Below the pieces are notes generated by a model. It had not been told where the DNA came from. It saw only the letters and a list, made by a program, of their open reading frames with translations, and searched no databases. From the NCBI RefSeq assembly GCF_025905425.1, contig NZ_CP109603.1:532001-596000 (forward strand): DNA of 64,000 nt, in the 5' to 3' direction. Numbering within the stretch: position 1 is the first letter of the stretch; each line of letters begins with the position of its first letter. Origin of the DNA: Pseudomonas putida (GTDB taxonomy: Bacteria; Pseudomonadota; Gammaproteobacteria; Pseudomonadales; Pseudomonadaceae). Below are positions 19,732-28,297 of the stretch, one piece after another. The translations under genes and the position numbers were made by a program.

Positions 19732-20850
19732 ATGAAGCGACTGGCTGGTCTTTCCGCCCTTGCCCTGATCATTTCCAGCACCAGCGGTTGCGGCTGGCTG
19801 TGGGGCGACGAGGGTTATTTCCGCGACCGCGGCAGCGATTACCTGCAGGCGCACCCGACCGCGCCGATGCAACTGCCGCCGGACGCCAGCAACGTCAAGC
19901 GTCTCGACCCGCTGTTGCCTATTCCGCGTAACGTTGCTGATGACCGTGCCACCGGCGAGTTCGAAGTCCCGCGTCCACAACCCCTGACGGCCGGTGCCGA
20001 GGTCAGCGACTTCAGCCTGCAGCGCAGCGGTAACAGCCGTTGGGTCCTGGCCCAGCGCTCGCCGGCCGAAGTCTGGCCAGCGGCCCGTCAGTTCTTTGAA
20101 GACAATGGTTTCCGCATTGCCGAAGAGCGCCCACAGACAGGCGAATTCAACACCACCTGGCAGCGTTTCGACGAACTCTCCGCGTCCCTCGGTCAGCGCC
20201 TGGCGAGCACCGCCAGCAGCGGTGACAGCGAAGTGCGCGTGCGTGTACGCATGGAACCCGGCGTGCAGCGCAACACCTCCGAGGTGTACGTCGTGAGCGT
20301 CGAACGCCCGGCAGGCAGCACTGCCGAGCCTGGTTTCCCGTCCACCTCCAGCAATACCGGCGCCGATGCCCTGCTGGTCGACGAAATGCTCGCCAGCATG
20401 AACCGCGGCGCCGAGAAGGGCGGTTCGGTCTCGTTGCTGGCCGCGCGCGATTTCGATGCCCCGAGCCGCGTCAGCCTGAGCGAAGACGGCAGCGGCAACC
20501 CGGTGCTGTACCTGGGCGCCGACCTGGATCGCGCCTGGTCCAGCGTGGGTCGTGCCCTGGAGCAGGGTGGCGAGTGGCGTGTCGAAGACATCAACCGCAG
20601 CCTGGGCCTGTACTACATCAACCTGTCCGAAAAGCCTGACGACAAGCAGAACGAGCCTGGCTTCTTCAGCCGCATGTTCGGCAGCGCACCGACCAAGGAA
20701 GAGCGTGAAGCCCGTGCCGAACGCTACCAGGTGCGCCTGAGCAAGGTTGGTGAAAGCGTCCAGGTAACGGTCGAGAAGAACATCAACACCGTGGCTCCGG
20801 CCGATGTCGCCCGCCGTGTGCTGAGCGCCATTCAGGACCACCTGGGTTAA
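19732..20850 (+). CDS. bamC: BamC, outer-membrane assembly lipoprotein
   Basis: BamC (NlpB) is an accessory lipoprotein of the BAM complex. From the ATG at 19732 the 372-residue protein has a signal peptide and lipobox ISSTSGC (lipidated Cys20), the unstructured N-terminal segment with a YFRDRGSDY motif that in E. coli contacts BamD, and two helix-grip domains. It follows dapA and abuts the next gene with no spacing. Confidence 0.93.
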   Translation: MKRLAGLSALALIISSTSGCGWLWGDEGYFRDRGSDYLQAHPTAPMQLPPDASNVKRLDPLLPIPRNVADDRATGEFEVPRPQPLTAGAEVSDFSLQRSGNSRWVLAQRSPAEVWPAARQFFEDNGFRIAEERPQTGEFNTTWQRFDELSASLGQRLASTASSGDSEVRVRVRMEPGVQRNTSEVYVVSVERPAGSTAEPGFPSTSSNTGADALLVDEMLASMNRGAEKGGSVSLLAARDFDAPSRVSLSEDGSGNPVLYLGADLDRAWSSVGRALEQGGEWRVEDINRSLGLYYINLSEKPDDKQNEPGFFSRMFGSAPTKEEREARAERYQVRLSKVGESVQVTVEKNINTVAPADVARRVLSAIQDHLG

Positions 20851-21609
20851 GTGCGCTTCGCAGTACTCGGAAGCGGCAGCCAGGGAAACGGCACGCTGAT
20901 CGCCAGTGGTGACACGTTCATCCTGGTCGATTGCGGGTTTTCCCTGCGTGAGACCGAGCGGCGCCTGGCGCTGCTCGGGGTCACGGCGGCACAGCTGAGC
21001 GCGGTGCTGGTCACCCACGAACATGCCGACCACGTGCATGGGGTGGGGCTGCTGTCGCGGCGCTACAATGTACCGGTCTACCTCAGCCAAGGGACCTTGC
21101 GCGGTTTGCGCAAGCCGGTGGAGGTGGCCGGTTTTCTCGCGTGTGGCGACAGCCTGCGCATCGGTGGCCTGGAGGTGACGGCAGCGCGCGTCGAACACGA
21201 CGCCTACGAGCCGTTGCAGTATGTGCTCAGCGACGGTCGGCGGCGCTTTGGCATGCTCACCGACCTGGGCTCGTACGATGCCTTGTTGCTGGAGCGCTAT
21301 CAGGGCCTGGATGCCCTGCTGATCGAGGCCAATCACTGCCGCGACATGCTGGCACGCGGTCACTATCCGTCTTTCTTGAAGCAGCGGGTAGGTGGCGCGC
21401 AAGGACATTTGAACAATCATCAGGCTGCGCGCCTGGTGGACGAGTTGGGCTGGAGCAACCTGCAACACCTGGTGCTGGCCCACCTCAGCAGCAAGAACAA
21501 CCTGCCACAACTGGCCCGCCAGTGCTTCGTCGACACCCTTGGGTGCGACCCGGACTGGCTTCAGGTGGCGAATCAGGAACACGGGCTCGACTGGCGCGAA
21601 ATCGCCTAG
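20851..21609 (+). CDS. MBL-fold metallo-hydrolase (YycJ/WalJ-like)
   Basis: This 252-residue protein starts at a GTG immediately after the bamC stop. It contains the metallo-beta-lactamase motif THEHADH at residues 55-61 and later histidine/aspartate positions (TDLGS, EANHC, HLSSKN) of the family. The opening [11 protein letters not shown] is typical of YycJ-like phosphodiesterase-type members. Physiological substrate is unknown. It lies between bamC and purC, as in related Pseudomonas. Confidence 0.88.
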   Translation: MRFAVLGSGSQGNGTLIASGDTFILVDCGFSLRETERRLALLGVTAAQLSAVLVTHEHADHVHGVGLLSRRYNVPVYLSQGTLRGLRKPVEVAGFLACGDSLRIGGLEVTAARVEHDAYEPLQYVLSDGRRRFGMLTDLGSYDALLLERYQGLDALLIEANHCRDMLARGHYPSFLKQRVGGAQGHLNNHQAARLVDELGWSNLQHLVLAHLSSKNNLPQLARQCFVDTLGCDPDWLQVANQEHGLDWREIA

Positions 21610-21638
21610 CCCAACTACTCAAGCAAGCGGAGCCCATC

Positions 21639-22349
21639 ATGGAAAAACGCGAAGAACTTTACCGCGGCAAGGCCAAATCGGTTTACAAGACCGACGACGC
21701 CGACCGCTTGATCCTGCTGTTTCGCAACGACACCTCGGCGTTCGACGGCAAGCGCATCGAACAGCTCGACCGCAAAGGCATGGTGAACAACAAGTTCAAC
21801 GCCTTCATCATGCAAAAGCTCGAAGAAGCCGGCGTGCCGACCCAGTTCGACAAGCTGCTGGGTGACAACGAGTGCCTGGTGAAGAAGCTCGACATGATCC
21901 CGGTCGAGTGCGTGGTGCGTAACTATGCGGCGGGCAGCCTGGTCAAGCGCCTGGGCGTGGAGGAGGGCATCAAGCTGGAGCCGTCCACCTTCGAACTGTT
22001 CCTGAAGAACGACGAGAAGGGCGACCCGTTCATCAACGAATCCCACGTTGTTGCGTTCGGCTGGGGCACCGCCGAGCAGCTGGTCGAAATGAAAAAGCTG
22101 TCGCTGAAAGTCAACGAAGTGCTGAACAAGCTGTTCGATGACGCCGGCCTGCTGCTGGTCGACTTCAAGCTGGAGTTCGGTGTATTCCACGGCCAGATCG
22201 TCCTGGGCGACGAATTCAGCCCAGACGGCTGCCGCCTGTGGGACAAAGAAACCCGCAAGAAGATGGACAAGGACCGCTTCCGCCAGGGTCTGGGCGACGT
22301 AATCGAAGCCTACGAAGAAGTTGCCAAGCGCCTGGGCGTGCCGCTGTAA
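21639..22349 (+). CDS. purC: PurC, SAICAR synthetase
   Basis: PurC joins aspartate to CAIR in purine synthesis. The ATG at 21639 gives a 236-residue protein with the opening [13 protein letters not shown], the RNDTSAFDG motif, the [15 protein letters not shown] segment and the C-terminal [14 protein letters not shown] motif. All are typical. It is the last gene of the housekeeping block before tRNA-Ser. Confidence 0.97.
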   Translation: MEKREELYRGKAKSVYKTDDADRLILLFRNDTSAFDGKRIEQLDRKGMVNNKFNAFIMQKLEEAGVPTQFDKLLGDNECLVKKLDMIPVECVVRNYAAGSLVKRLGVEEGIKLEPSTFELFLKNDEKGDPFINESHVVAFGWGTAEQLVEMKKLSLKVNEVLNKLFDDAGLLLVDFKLEFGVFHGQIVLGDEFSPDGCRLWDKETRKKMDKDRFRQGLGDVIEAYEEVAKRLGVPL

Positions 22350-22403
22350 GCGGCCCGTTCACGCAAGCGCCTGATACCACGCGAATTTTTTTGAAATAAA
22401 GGT

Positions 22404-22431
22404 TTGCGTTTCAAGAATTCGCTGGTATGAT
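22404..22431 (+). promoter_or_regulatory. Probable sigma70 promoter of tRNA-Ser
   Basis: TTGCGT (22404-22409) and TATGAT (22426-22431) have a 16-base spacer and are followed by the GC-rich discriminator GCGCGCC, as at the tRNA-Lys promoter. Confidence 0.6.
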
Positions 22432-22441
22432 GCGCGCCATT

Positions 22442-22531
22442 GGAGAGATGCCGGAGTGGTCGAACGGGACGGATTCGAAATCCGTTGTACTGGCAACAGT
22501 ACCTAGGGTTCAAATCCCTATCTCTCCGCCA
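22442..22531 (+). tRNA. tRNA-Ser (anticodon CGA)
   Basis: This is a 90-nt class II tRNA. The acceptor GGAGAGA pairs with TCTCTCC, the anticodon loop is TTCGAAA (anticodon CGA), there is a long variable arm (GTACTGGCAACAGTAC), a T arm with GTTCAAATC, and an encoded CCA. Its 3' end is the island attachment site. Confidence 0.98.
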
Positions 22532-22534
22532 TAT
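22515..22534 (+). repeat. attL core repeat
   Basis: This is the left copy of the 20-bp direct repeat. It comprises the 3' end of tRNA-Ser plus TAT. Confidence 0.88.
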
Positions 22535-22542
22535 CGGAAAAA

Positions 22543-22576
22543 GCCTCGTAAATCGTTGATTTACGGGGTTTTTTTT
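22543..22576 (+). terminator. Island-borne terminator serving tRNA-Ser
   Basis: CGTAAATC (22547-22554) pairs with GATTTACG (22558-22565), followed by eight Ts. It lies inside the island just past attL, so integration supplied a new terminator; the presumed original one is now at 30805-30836. Confidence 0.85.
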
Positions 22577-22594
22577 CGTCTCCGATTTTTTGCG

Positions 22595-22617
22595 TTTGAC
22601 CACTGGGTTTGACCACT
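22595..22617 (+). repeat. Left arm-type direct repeats of the integrase
   Basis: TTTGACCACT occurs at 22595-22604 and 22608-22617 with a 3-base gap. The same doublet in the same orientation lies at 30695-30717. These are likely arm-binding sites. Confidence 0.75.
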
Positions 22618-23025
22618 CAATCCCGTAGACGCTCGATGTCCTCGGTGATTGCTCCTGCGTCGTATCGAGCGCCTACAGTGCCGTCATCGTGTTGTCGTGA
22701 ACGTTAGTCGAACCGCGTCGACGTACCCATATACTGACTTCCACAATCGCCGCCCGTATGGCTATTTGGTTCAGATGCAGCAGTTCAAGGGTGACAGCGG
22801 TGATGGTGGCTTTGTCCATGTGCAAGGCTCATGCAGGGGAGGGGAGTGAGCTTAGGCTATCAACTCCCCCCCTGAATCCAGAATCTGGATTTTGGTTGGT
22901 CAACCAAGGCACGTTGAGGCAAAACTGCTACTGCCAAATCTCATGCCGTGTCCTACCTAGCGAATGGCATCATGCTAACCTGCGCATCAGCGTCAGTACC
23001 GTCACATAAATCAAGGAGATAGGGC
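22618..23025. other. Noncoding left end of the island
   Basis: No convincing gene is seen. The short open frames here lack ribosome sites and coding character. A C7 tract is at 22866-22872. Confidence 0.5.
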
Positions 23026-23355
23026 ATGACAGACCAAAATCACTGCCAAACAGTGAACTACTTCTATGTATGGGAGGGCAAGGAGCAAGAGGGAGGAATC
23101 GAGATTCCTGGAGAAATCCTAAAGCACACCGACATCGCTAGATCCCGTGTTTTGAGAGCTGTCGCAGAGGAATTTTCTAAGCTTGGTAAAGTAGTGGAAT
23201 ACCATGGAAATGTGGTGCCAAGCGGTCCTGCTCGCCATTACGACCGGAAAAAATCAGTAGACCTTTCTGTGCAGATTGACGGTAGTGAACCCTTGGAGCT
23301 TTCGATTTTCGACGCGGGCGCGAGTGTTCAGCTGTTAACAGATAAAGAGCGCTAA
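23026..23355 (+). CDS. Island hypothetical protein, 109 aa
   Basis: I do not recognise this protein. It starts MTDQNHCQTVNYFYVWEGKEQEGG and is predicted soluble, acidic to neutral, with alternating beta-like segments (KSVDLSVQIDG, EPLELSIFDAG) in the second half. An AAGGAG site eight bases before the ATG makes translation likely. It is the only rightward gene at the left end of the island and stands apart from the recombinase, which reads the other way. Confidence 0.65.
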   Translation: MTDQNHCQTVNYFYVWEGKEQEGGIEIPGEILKHTDIARSRVLRAVAEEFSKLGKVVEYHGNVVPSGPARHYDRKKSVDLSVQIDGSEPLELSIFDAGASVQLLTDKER

Positions 23356-23663
23356 CAATGAGGTGGGGGAGGAATGATCAACGCTGCGATTTTACCCCCC
23401 CCCATTCCAGCCAGCCCATTCAAAGACGGCCTAGATATCTCAATGGTCAGAAATCCCCCTGCGACATAGCACCACCGCTGAGCCGTCTGCGCTTTTCGGG
23501 CTGGCCTATCCGTCAAGGATTCTCCAAATCCGGTGGACACATACAAGAACGCCCCGCAGAAGCTCCAAATAAGCTCAATACGGGGCCTTTGGTATGGAAG
23601 TCATGGCGGGGGGTTATGTGCTGGTGTCGAGCGCTCTCAGATCGAAGCTGAGAGCCTCATGCC
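23356..23663. other. Noncoding stretch with hairpins between convergent island genes
   Basis: There is a C9 tract at 23395-23403, a GCCCCG...CGGGGC stem around an AGCT/AGCT inner pair (about 23554-23587), and a perfect 8-bp hairpin GCTCTCAG / CTGAGAGC (23633-23655) near the recombinase stop. The hairpins could end both convergent transcripts. No gene is seen. Confidence 0.5.
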
Positions 23664-24218
23664 CTAGAACACAAACTGGTGATAGGTGGCATCAACCTCG
23701 GCTTGAGTGATACCGATGTACGCCATGGTTACGGCGGGGCTGCTGTGATTCAGTGTCTTGCAGATCAACTCAATTGACGTACCGGCACTGTACATGAGCC
23801 AACCCCTTGTTTTGCGCATGGAGTGCGTGCCTAGTTGTAGGCTCATTTCATCGCCTACGGCCTTAAAGGCATTGGCTACTGCCACACGAGACACAGGCTT
23901 ACCCTTCGCGCGGTTGCTATCAACTTCAAACAAGTAGGTGTGAGCAGGGTGTGCTGCCCTACGACGCTCAATGATGGCCTTGGCTGCAACGTTGAGTTCG
24001 ATGTCACGGGTCTTACCCGTCTTGCTTTCCTTAACCACTAGGCGACTGCCTTGGACTTCCTCAAAGGTGATGCTCAGCAGGTCACTGATGCGGAGGGCAG
24101 TGTTCACACCAAAACGCCAGATGTCGGCGTAAAGCGTGTTGCCTTTCGCATTCTTGATCAGCTTTCGGCTGATGGTTTCGGCTTCACCCTGTGTCTTGAC
24201 CGCCTCGACAGTGTTCAT
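23664..24218 (-). CDS. Short tyrosine recombinase (catalytic domain only)
   Basis: About 184 residues carry a nearly complete tyrosine-recombinase catalytic domain without an arm-binding or core-binding N-terminal domain. Visible residues are Arg in NTALRISDLL, Lys in SKTGKTRD, HSMRKTRG, LNHSSPAVT and the nucleophile Tyr in MAYIGIT. The size resembles FimB/FimE-type invertases and small phage integrases. The ATG at 24218 follows GGAGTGTTAATTAGG; a GTG at 24230 is possible. An inverted repeat overlaps its start. This is the second recombinase in the island, and which one integrates the element is inferred from position only. Confidence 0.85.
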   Translation of the reverse strand: MNTVEAVKTQGEAETISRKLIKNAKGNTLYADIWRFGVNTALRISDLLSITFEEVQGSRLVVKESKTGKTRDIELNVAAKAIIERRRAAHPAHTYLFEVDSNRAKGKPVSRVAVANAFKAVGDEMSLQLGTHSMRKTRGWLMYSAGTSIELICKTLNHSSPAVTMAYIGITQAEVDATYHQFVF

Positions 24219-24219
24219 C

Positions 24220-24262
24220 CTAATTAACACTCCATGGAATTCTCTGGTGATGTGTTAATTAG
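24220..24262. promoter_or_regulatory. Inverted repeat over the recombinase start
   Basis: CTAATTAACAC (24220-24230) and GTGTTAATTAG (24252-24262) form a perfect 11-bp inverted repeat with a 21-base spacer. A third half-site, GTTAATTAG, is at 24327-24335. It is a likely operator or recombinase binding site. Confidence 0.6.
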
Positions 24263-24468
24263 ATCATAGCCAACGGTGCCAAGTCCAGTGTTTTCGGGGG
24301 TTGGCTAATTTACAAAATACCATTCTGTTAATTAGGGGTGATCAGCGTAAATAGCAGGATTAGATTGTTGGCAAATGACTGACAACCGAAACTGGAATCA
24401 GTAGCTAATCGAATCGGCCTATAGCGGAATCTGTAGAGGGCGTATAGGGGAATCTGAGGCGGTGTGGC

Positions 24469-24702
24469 TCAGCTACCAGCGCCAACCAGCATCTCCACAT
24501 CCTCAACAAGGCAGGACGGGCTGCATCCTAAAGCACCGGCTAGCTTGAAGATAATGGTTATGGTGGGCTGATTAAGGCCGCGCTCAATGAGGCTGACGTA
24601 ATTCCGCTGAATGTCAGCTTCAAGAGCTAGCTGCTCCTGTGTGAGTCCCGCGTCCTTCCGCCTTTTGCGAAGAACCTTCCCAAATGCCAGCCCGATGTCC
24701 AA
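24469..24702 (-). CDS. Xre-family HTH regulator
   Basis: This 77-residue protein is a single helix-turn-helix of the Xre/Cro type (LAFGKVLRKRRKDAGLTQEQLALEADIQRNYVSLIERG, residues 5-43), followed by PTITIIFKLAGALGCSPS. The only start in frame is TTG at 24702, and it is preceded by a run of ten Gs on the coding strand (24710-24719 read as C10), which must serve as or overlap the ribosome site. It reads toward the short recombinase and probably controls island genes. Confidence 0.82.
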   Translation of the reverse strand: MDIGLAFGKVLRKRRKDAGLTQEQLALEADIQRNYVSLIERGLNQPTITIIFKLAGALGCSPSCLVEDVEMLVGAGS

Positions 24703-24902
24703 AGCCTGTCCCCCCCCCCGTGATGAAGAGAGGGACTGTCGGACGTAGGGGAAATCAGGTCTTCACAATATACTGTGAAAAAATGGTTGATGTGGCATCA
24801 TTGGAATGAGGATGATGGCCGTCCGCCACTGCTCAGCGCTTAGGTTTGAGCATTTGCTGATGAATGGACGCTTGAGGCCAATGGCCTAACTGGAGGGGGT
24901 TT

Positions 24903-25490
24903 ATGGAAGTAAGAAAGGCACTCTTGTTGGCAGTAGTATTTACTGCTACCGCAGCTCATGGGGCTAAGAAAAACACAGAAGCAGAAGTGTGGGCTCAAGA
25001 GCCAACCAGTTTTATAGGCATCCAGCTAGATGAAAATCTAATTTATCAGCTAAAGCAGTGCCCTGAGGACTATGACTTTAACGCTCCAGAAGAGATGTGC
25101 TACGAGCGACCGTACGTCACAAATTACTACTCTCTACGTTATACACCAGCGCTAGGGATAGGTTACGGTGCGGCGGTGATGACGCACGAGTCTCAGATTC
25201 GAGAAATACGGCTTACAACGAAAGAGGAAAACTACGACACGGTCAAGTCCATGCTATTGCAAAAGTATGGAAAGCCTCTAAAACAATCCTCAGAGACTGT
25301 TAAGACAAAAGTTGGCGCCGCATTCAGAAATGAGAAAATCTATTGGGATGGGAAAAAAGTCACGATAGTGCTGGAAAGATATTATGACACCATTGATAAA
25401 AGCAGGGTGTCAGTGATAAACAAAGATGTTGCTCACAAGGCAATCAAGGCAGAAAACGACAAGATGACAGATAGCGCCTCTAAACTTTAA
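24903..25490 (+). CDS. Island exported hypothetical protein, 195 aa
   Basis: I do not recognise a family. Residues 1-about 20 (MEVRKALLLAVVFTATAAHG) form a Sec signal peptide with a cleavage site after AHG. The mature part contains two cysteines (QCPEDYDF, EEMCYERPY) that could pair in the periplasm, and a Lys-rich C-terminal half. GGAGGGGG precedes the ATG closely. The DNA is AT-rich compared with the chromosome flanks. As a secreted protein in a small island it is the most obvious cargo candidate, but its function is unknown. Confidence 0.65.
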   Translation: MEVRKALLLAVVFTATAAHGAKKNTEAEVWAQEPTSFIGIQLDENLIYQLKQCPEDYDFNAPEEMCYERPYVTNYYSLRYTPALGIGYGAAVMTHESQIREIRLTTKEENYDTVKSMLLQKYGKPLKQSSETVKTKVGAAFRNEKIYWDGKKVTIVLERYYDTIDKSRVSVINKDVAHKAIKAENDKMTDSASKL

Positions 25491-25926
25491 TCCTGTCAAT
25501 TACACTTACCTACTGACCTTAATCCTGTGGGACCACAAAGGATGTGCTCCCACAGCAAGGTGCTGTGAGTACATCATCTAGGAGCGTTGCCCATTAGAGG
25601 CAATCTCTGCATTCATGCTCCACTGCAAGTGCTTTACCCTGTGTTGCAGGGTATTGGATCAGCAGTGCGGCAGGGACTGGCTATCGCTCAGTCTTATTGA
25701 TTGGTTTAGTTGAATGAGAATCCCACCTGCGATCCTATCGTAGAACTATGTTGTCTTTCTTGAGGTTCCCCCGTGGCCACCTTGCCCACAAGTGAAGAAA
25801 ACTCTTTTTTATAGTATAAGGAATTTTGCTTACCCCTTGATTTTCGTGGCCTGCAGAGCATTTCTCGCGTAGCTTTTTTGGAAAAGTGATGAGAAGCTAC
25901 GCAAGGTCACCAGCCAGCATTTAGGG
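25491..25926. other. Noncoding island stretch
   Basis: No gene was found on either strand. The sequence is AT-rich around 25800-25840 and separates two convergent genes. Confidence 0.5.
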
Positions 25927-26694
25927 TCAAGCGGCAAGAGCTTCTACGGCAGCGGTGCTGTCATTCCATCCACCTTTATTCATGCTTGATGCTGATTGAG
26001 GGTGGACGGTTGTCCAGTCACGATACCAGTGCTTGATGTAGTCATCCCGCTTGGCATCATCACCTCGGAAGATCAGCCGTGGATTGATCGTCAGCTTGAC
26101 CTCACCCGAGCGAATGCCGCCATTTCTTGAGGTGCTGACTCTGACCATGTTGCTGCTGATCAACGTGCTCAGCTTATTCATCAGGTTTGAGGTTGTCGTA
26201 CCCAATGCCTTCGCCAGATCGGTTTGGGACATGAGGATAATGTTCCGGTACAGAACCAGTTCGTGCAGTTGGCTCAGTGTGTTCATCATCGGGACTGTAA
26301 TACGGCAGTCAACCTGTTTATGGCTACGGACCCATGTACCAAGACCTGCATCTTGAGCGTCAGTCAGGGAGTGGAGTGTATGTGGTGGCAGCTTACGTCG
26401 ATCAACGTATTTCAGGTGCTGCTCTAGGTCGTCAGCACTCCGACACTTGCTGAGTTCTGGTCGGTAGTCAGGGCGTTCGCTGAAAGCGGAAGGCTTGTCA
26501 TCGTAGCCAAAGATTTCGCCTGTTGTTGGACTGATCAACAGTCCGTCGACGTTAAGGAACGGAGCAACGTAAGCCTTCCCCTTGCGTGCATTTGGTACTT
26601 CCAATTCCGCTTGGGAAAGAAGGATGGCCGGGTGGACAGTGGTGGGGTGGGATGCGGTATTGCTTGGGGGATTCGAGGCAAGTGGGTACGACAT
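25927..26694 (-). CDS. Winged-helix protein resembling RepL plasmid replication proteins
   Basis: The 255-residue protein has a Pro/Ser/Thr-rich N terminus, a middle region with a DRRKLPPHTLHSLTDAQDAGLG segment, and a C-terminal winged-helix-like part: ILMSQTDLAKALGTTTSNLMNKLSTLISSNMVRVS followed by GEVKLTINPRLIFRGDD. The last motif resembles the end of RepL/MarR-like plasmid replication proteins (wing, then xINPxLIFxGDD). Replication initiation is therefore a hypothesis; a transcription regulator is the alternative. AAGGAG lies seven bases before the ATG, and a 620-base noncoding region lies upstream. Confidence 0.6.
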   Translation of the reverse strand: MSYPLASNPPSNTASHPTTVHPAILLSQAELEVPNARKGKAYVAPFLNVDGLLISPTTGEIFGYDDKPSAFSERPDYRPELSKCRSADDLEQHLKYVDRRKLPPHTLHSLTDAQDAGLGTWVRSHKQVDCRITVPMMNTLSQLHELVLYRNIILMSQTDLAKALGTTTSNLMNKLSTLISSNMVRVSTSRNGGIRSGEVKLTINPRLIFRGDDAKRDDYIKHWYRDWTTVHPQSASSMNKGGWNDSTAAVEALAA

Positions 26695-27313
26695 TTTTGA
26701 TTCTCCTTTTCAAGTTCAGTTCATAGGCATTCCTCTCGGTGGTGCCGTTTCAGTGTGGTGGTGTAACTGCTCAAATCGCAGGCATGACAAAACCTCCTAC
26801 GATGCGCAGTTCGTAAAACGAAAGCGGTCGTGTGGAGATTGGGTGCTGAAATTAGAGGTGGTGCTTATACTCTTATAGCCCCGGAAAGTCAATAAATTTC
26901 TTGCTCATGGCGAACCGGCCGGTCCGTAATCTACCGCTGCCGCGTTGATTCCTCCCTAAAACCACTCCCCAGCTACGGCTTAAACCGAGCCGATTGCAGC
27001 GCCTCTCCTATAACCCGCTAGCCCTTTAATACCACCAAGGCCAGATCGTGCCAGAATCGCCTGAGAATGCGTCCTAGGCCTGTGGTCGCTGGGGATCGTT
27101 CACGATTTCATAAAAAACCTGTTGAATCCGTTGTATCCACTCATAAATGAGAGTGGAAACTGACTGTGCGTTTAGCACCCACACCGGCCATCCCCAGCAT
27201 TTATCGGGATCAAAAGGGTTTGGAAACCTTTTTGTATACACAAAAAAAGCCCACCAGCAATAGCTAGCAGGCTTTTTAATCCTGTTGTTTTCATTGTTAA
27301 CGCTCAGGTTGGA
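26695..27313. other. Long noncoding region upstream of the RepL-like gene
   Basis: No gene is seen in about 620 bases. It contains a hairpin CCACTCAT / ATGAGAGTGG (27137-27156), a dyad AAAGGGTTT / AAACCTTT (about 27211-27232), the palindrome ACCGGCCGGT near 26915, and a terminator at its right end. It could hold a promoter, a small RNA or a replication origin; no iteron array is visible. Confidence 0.45.
27244..27277 (-). terminator. Terminator of the three-gene small-protein operon
   Basis: AAAAAGCC (27244-27251) and GGCTTTTT (27270-27277) flank a short loop, giving a T run on the minus strand after the 27314 stop. Confidence 0.8.
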
Positions 27314-27790
27314 TTACGCAGGGATCTCCAAAGGCGAGTAACAGGCTTGCACTTCTGCCTCTATCTGAGCCAGCTGTTTGGCTTTAGCTGTCTCAGCAGC
27401 CTTGCGCTCTTTCTCTTGTAGCTTCTGGATTAGTTGCTGCCGCAGTAGATCTTGATAACGGGAGTGTTCCGCTTCCAACCATTCGACGTACTCAAATTTC
27501 ACTTTTATTTTTAACTCTGCAATATCTTGCTCTTGCAGATGTTCTGGTTTTATGAGCATGCAGCTGTAATGGAGTGGGTCCGTAGCTACCGCATGATTGC
27601 GGGCGATGGTGTATCCCTCTGCAAATTTGGCAGCAACAAGCTCAAGGAAGTCATGTGGCAAGGGTGCATATACCCCTTGCTTTGATTGCGTGGTGAGCTT
27701 GTAGAGCTTCACAGCATCTTCTAGGCGACGCTTAAATTCAGCATCATTCCATTTCGGTGGGGCACCGTTAATTTGGATCTTCTCAGACAT
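27314..27790 (-). CDS. Island hypothetical protein, 158 aa, helical
   Basis: This is an unrecognised soluble protein. Its C-terminal half (about residues 90-150) is strongly helical and charged (EYVEWLEAEHSRYQDLLRQQL, QEKERKAAETAKAKQLAQIEAE) and probably forms a coiled coil. Its start codon overlaps the stop of the upstream gene (TAATG), so it is translationally coupled as the last gene of a three-gene unit ending at a terminator. Confidence 0.65.
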   Translation of the reverse strand: MSEKIQINGAPPKWNDAEFKRRLEDAVKLYKLTTQSKQGVYAPLPHDFLELVAAKFAEGYTIARNHAVATDPLHYSCMLIKPEHLQEQDIAELKIKVKFEYVEWLEAEHSRYQDLLRQQLIQKLQEKERKAAETAKAKQLAQIEAEVQACYSPLEIPA

Positions 27791-28017
27791 TATTTTATTC
27801 CTCTTTTGTGCATATATTGATAAAACGCAGTCATTACTTTGGCCCTGTGTTCGGCGGGATCGAACTCTTTGGGTTTAATAACTGCTGGAGCGGTGTGTGT
27901 AATCGGTGCTTTTGCAATGGGCGCCCTAATTTCTTGTGCCACGCTCTGCCTGTGTGGCTTTCGTTTATGACGTTCTACAACTCTCGCAAAAGCTGTCATA
28001 AAGTTGTTTTGTTTCAT
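27790..28017 (-). CDS. Island hypothetical protein, 75 aa, basic
   Basis: I do not recognise this protein. It begins MKQNNFMTAFARVVERHKRKPHRQ and is rich in Lys/Arg/His at the N terminus, with an Ala/Pro-rich middle and a second helix (EHRAKVMTAFYQYMHKRG). The start overlaps the previous stop by ATGA (28014-28017) and the end overlaps the next start. The tight overlaps argue that it is real despite its size. Confidence 0.6.
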   Translation of the reverse strand: MKQNNFMTAFARVVERHKRKPHRQSVAQEIRAPIAKAPITHTAPAVIKPKEFDPAEHRAKVMTAFYQYMHKRGIK

Positions 28018-28193
28018 TCAGATTCCCCATGTCTGTTTAGGTGTAGGTTGTGCTTGGTAGTGAGAATGTCAATCTGATCTACACGGCGGCGATATTCAGC
28101 CTTATCCCCACTTGCAGCAGCTGCTGCCTGTAAACGGCGGTAGTGAGTCACCTGCTCAATTGCAAGCTGTCTTTCAAAATCATGTAAGCTCAT
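28014..28193 (-). CDS. Island small protein, 59 aa
   Basis: An ATG at 28193 with AAGGAG six bases upstream opens a 59-codon frame (MSLHDFERQLAIEQVTHYRR... ending HLNRHGESE) that stops in ATGA overlap with the next gene. The chain is mostly helical, with an AAAASGDKAEYRRRVDQIDIL segment. It heads the three-gene operon. No family is recognised. Confidence 0.6.
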   Translation of the reverse strand: MSLHDFERQLAIEQVTHYRRLQAAAAASGDKAEYRRRVDQIDILTTKHNLHLNRHGESE

Positions 28194-28297
28194 AAGTACT
28201 CCTTTTAATATAAGGTGGATAAACGTCTCGGACTCGGCTGTTTTGGGTTATTGAGCCCCCGTAAATCAAAGGCTGGAGAGGTGCAAATATAGGGGGT

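Noticed and set aside
22649..22849. Open frames of 60-80 codons at the island left end
   Set aside because: They have no ribosome site, odd composition and overlap one another.
23358..23651. A 97-codon frame between the island genes
   Set aside because: It is rich in Pro/Arg/Trp, crosses hairpins and the C9 tract, and has no plausible start signal.
24229..24251. Invertible promoter between the TTAATTAG arms
   Set aside because: The 21-base interval is too short for a typical invertible segment; it is kept only as a possible binding site.
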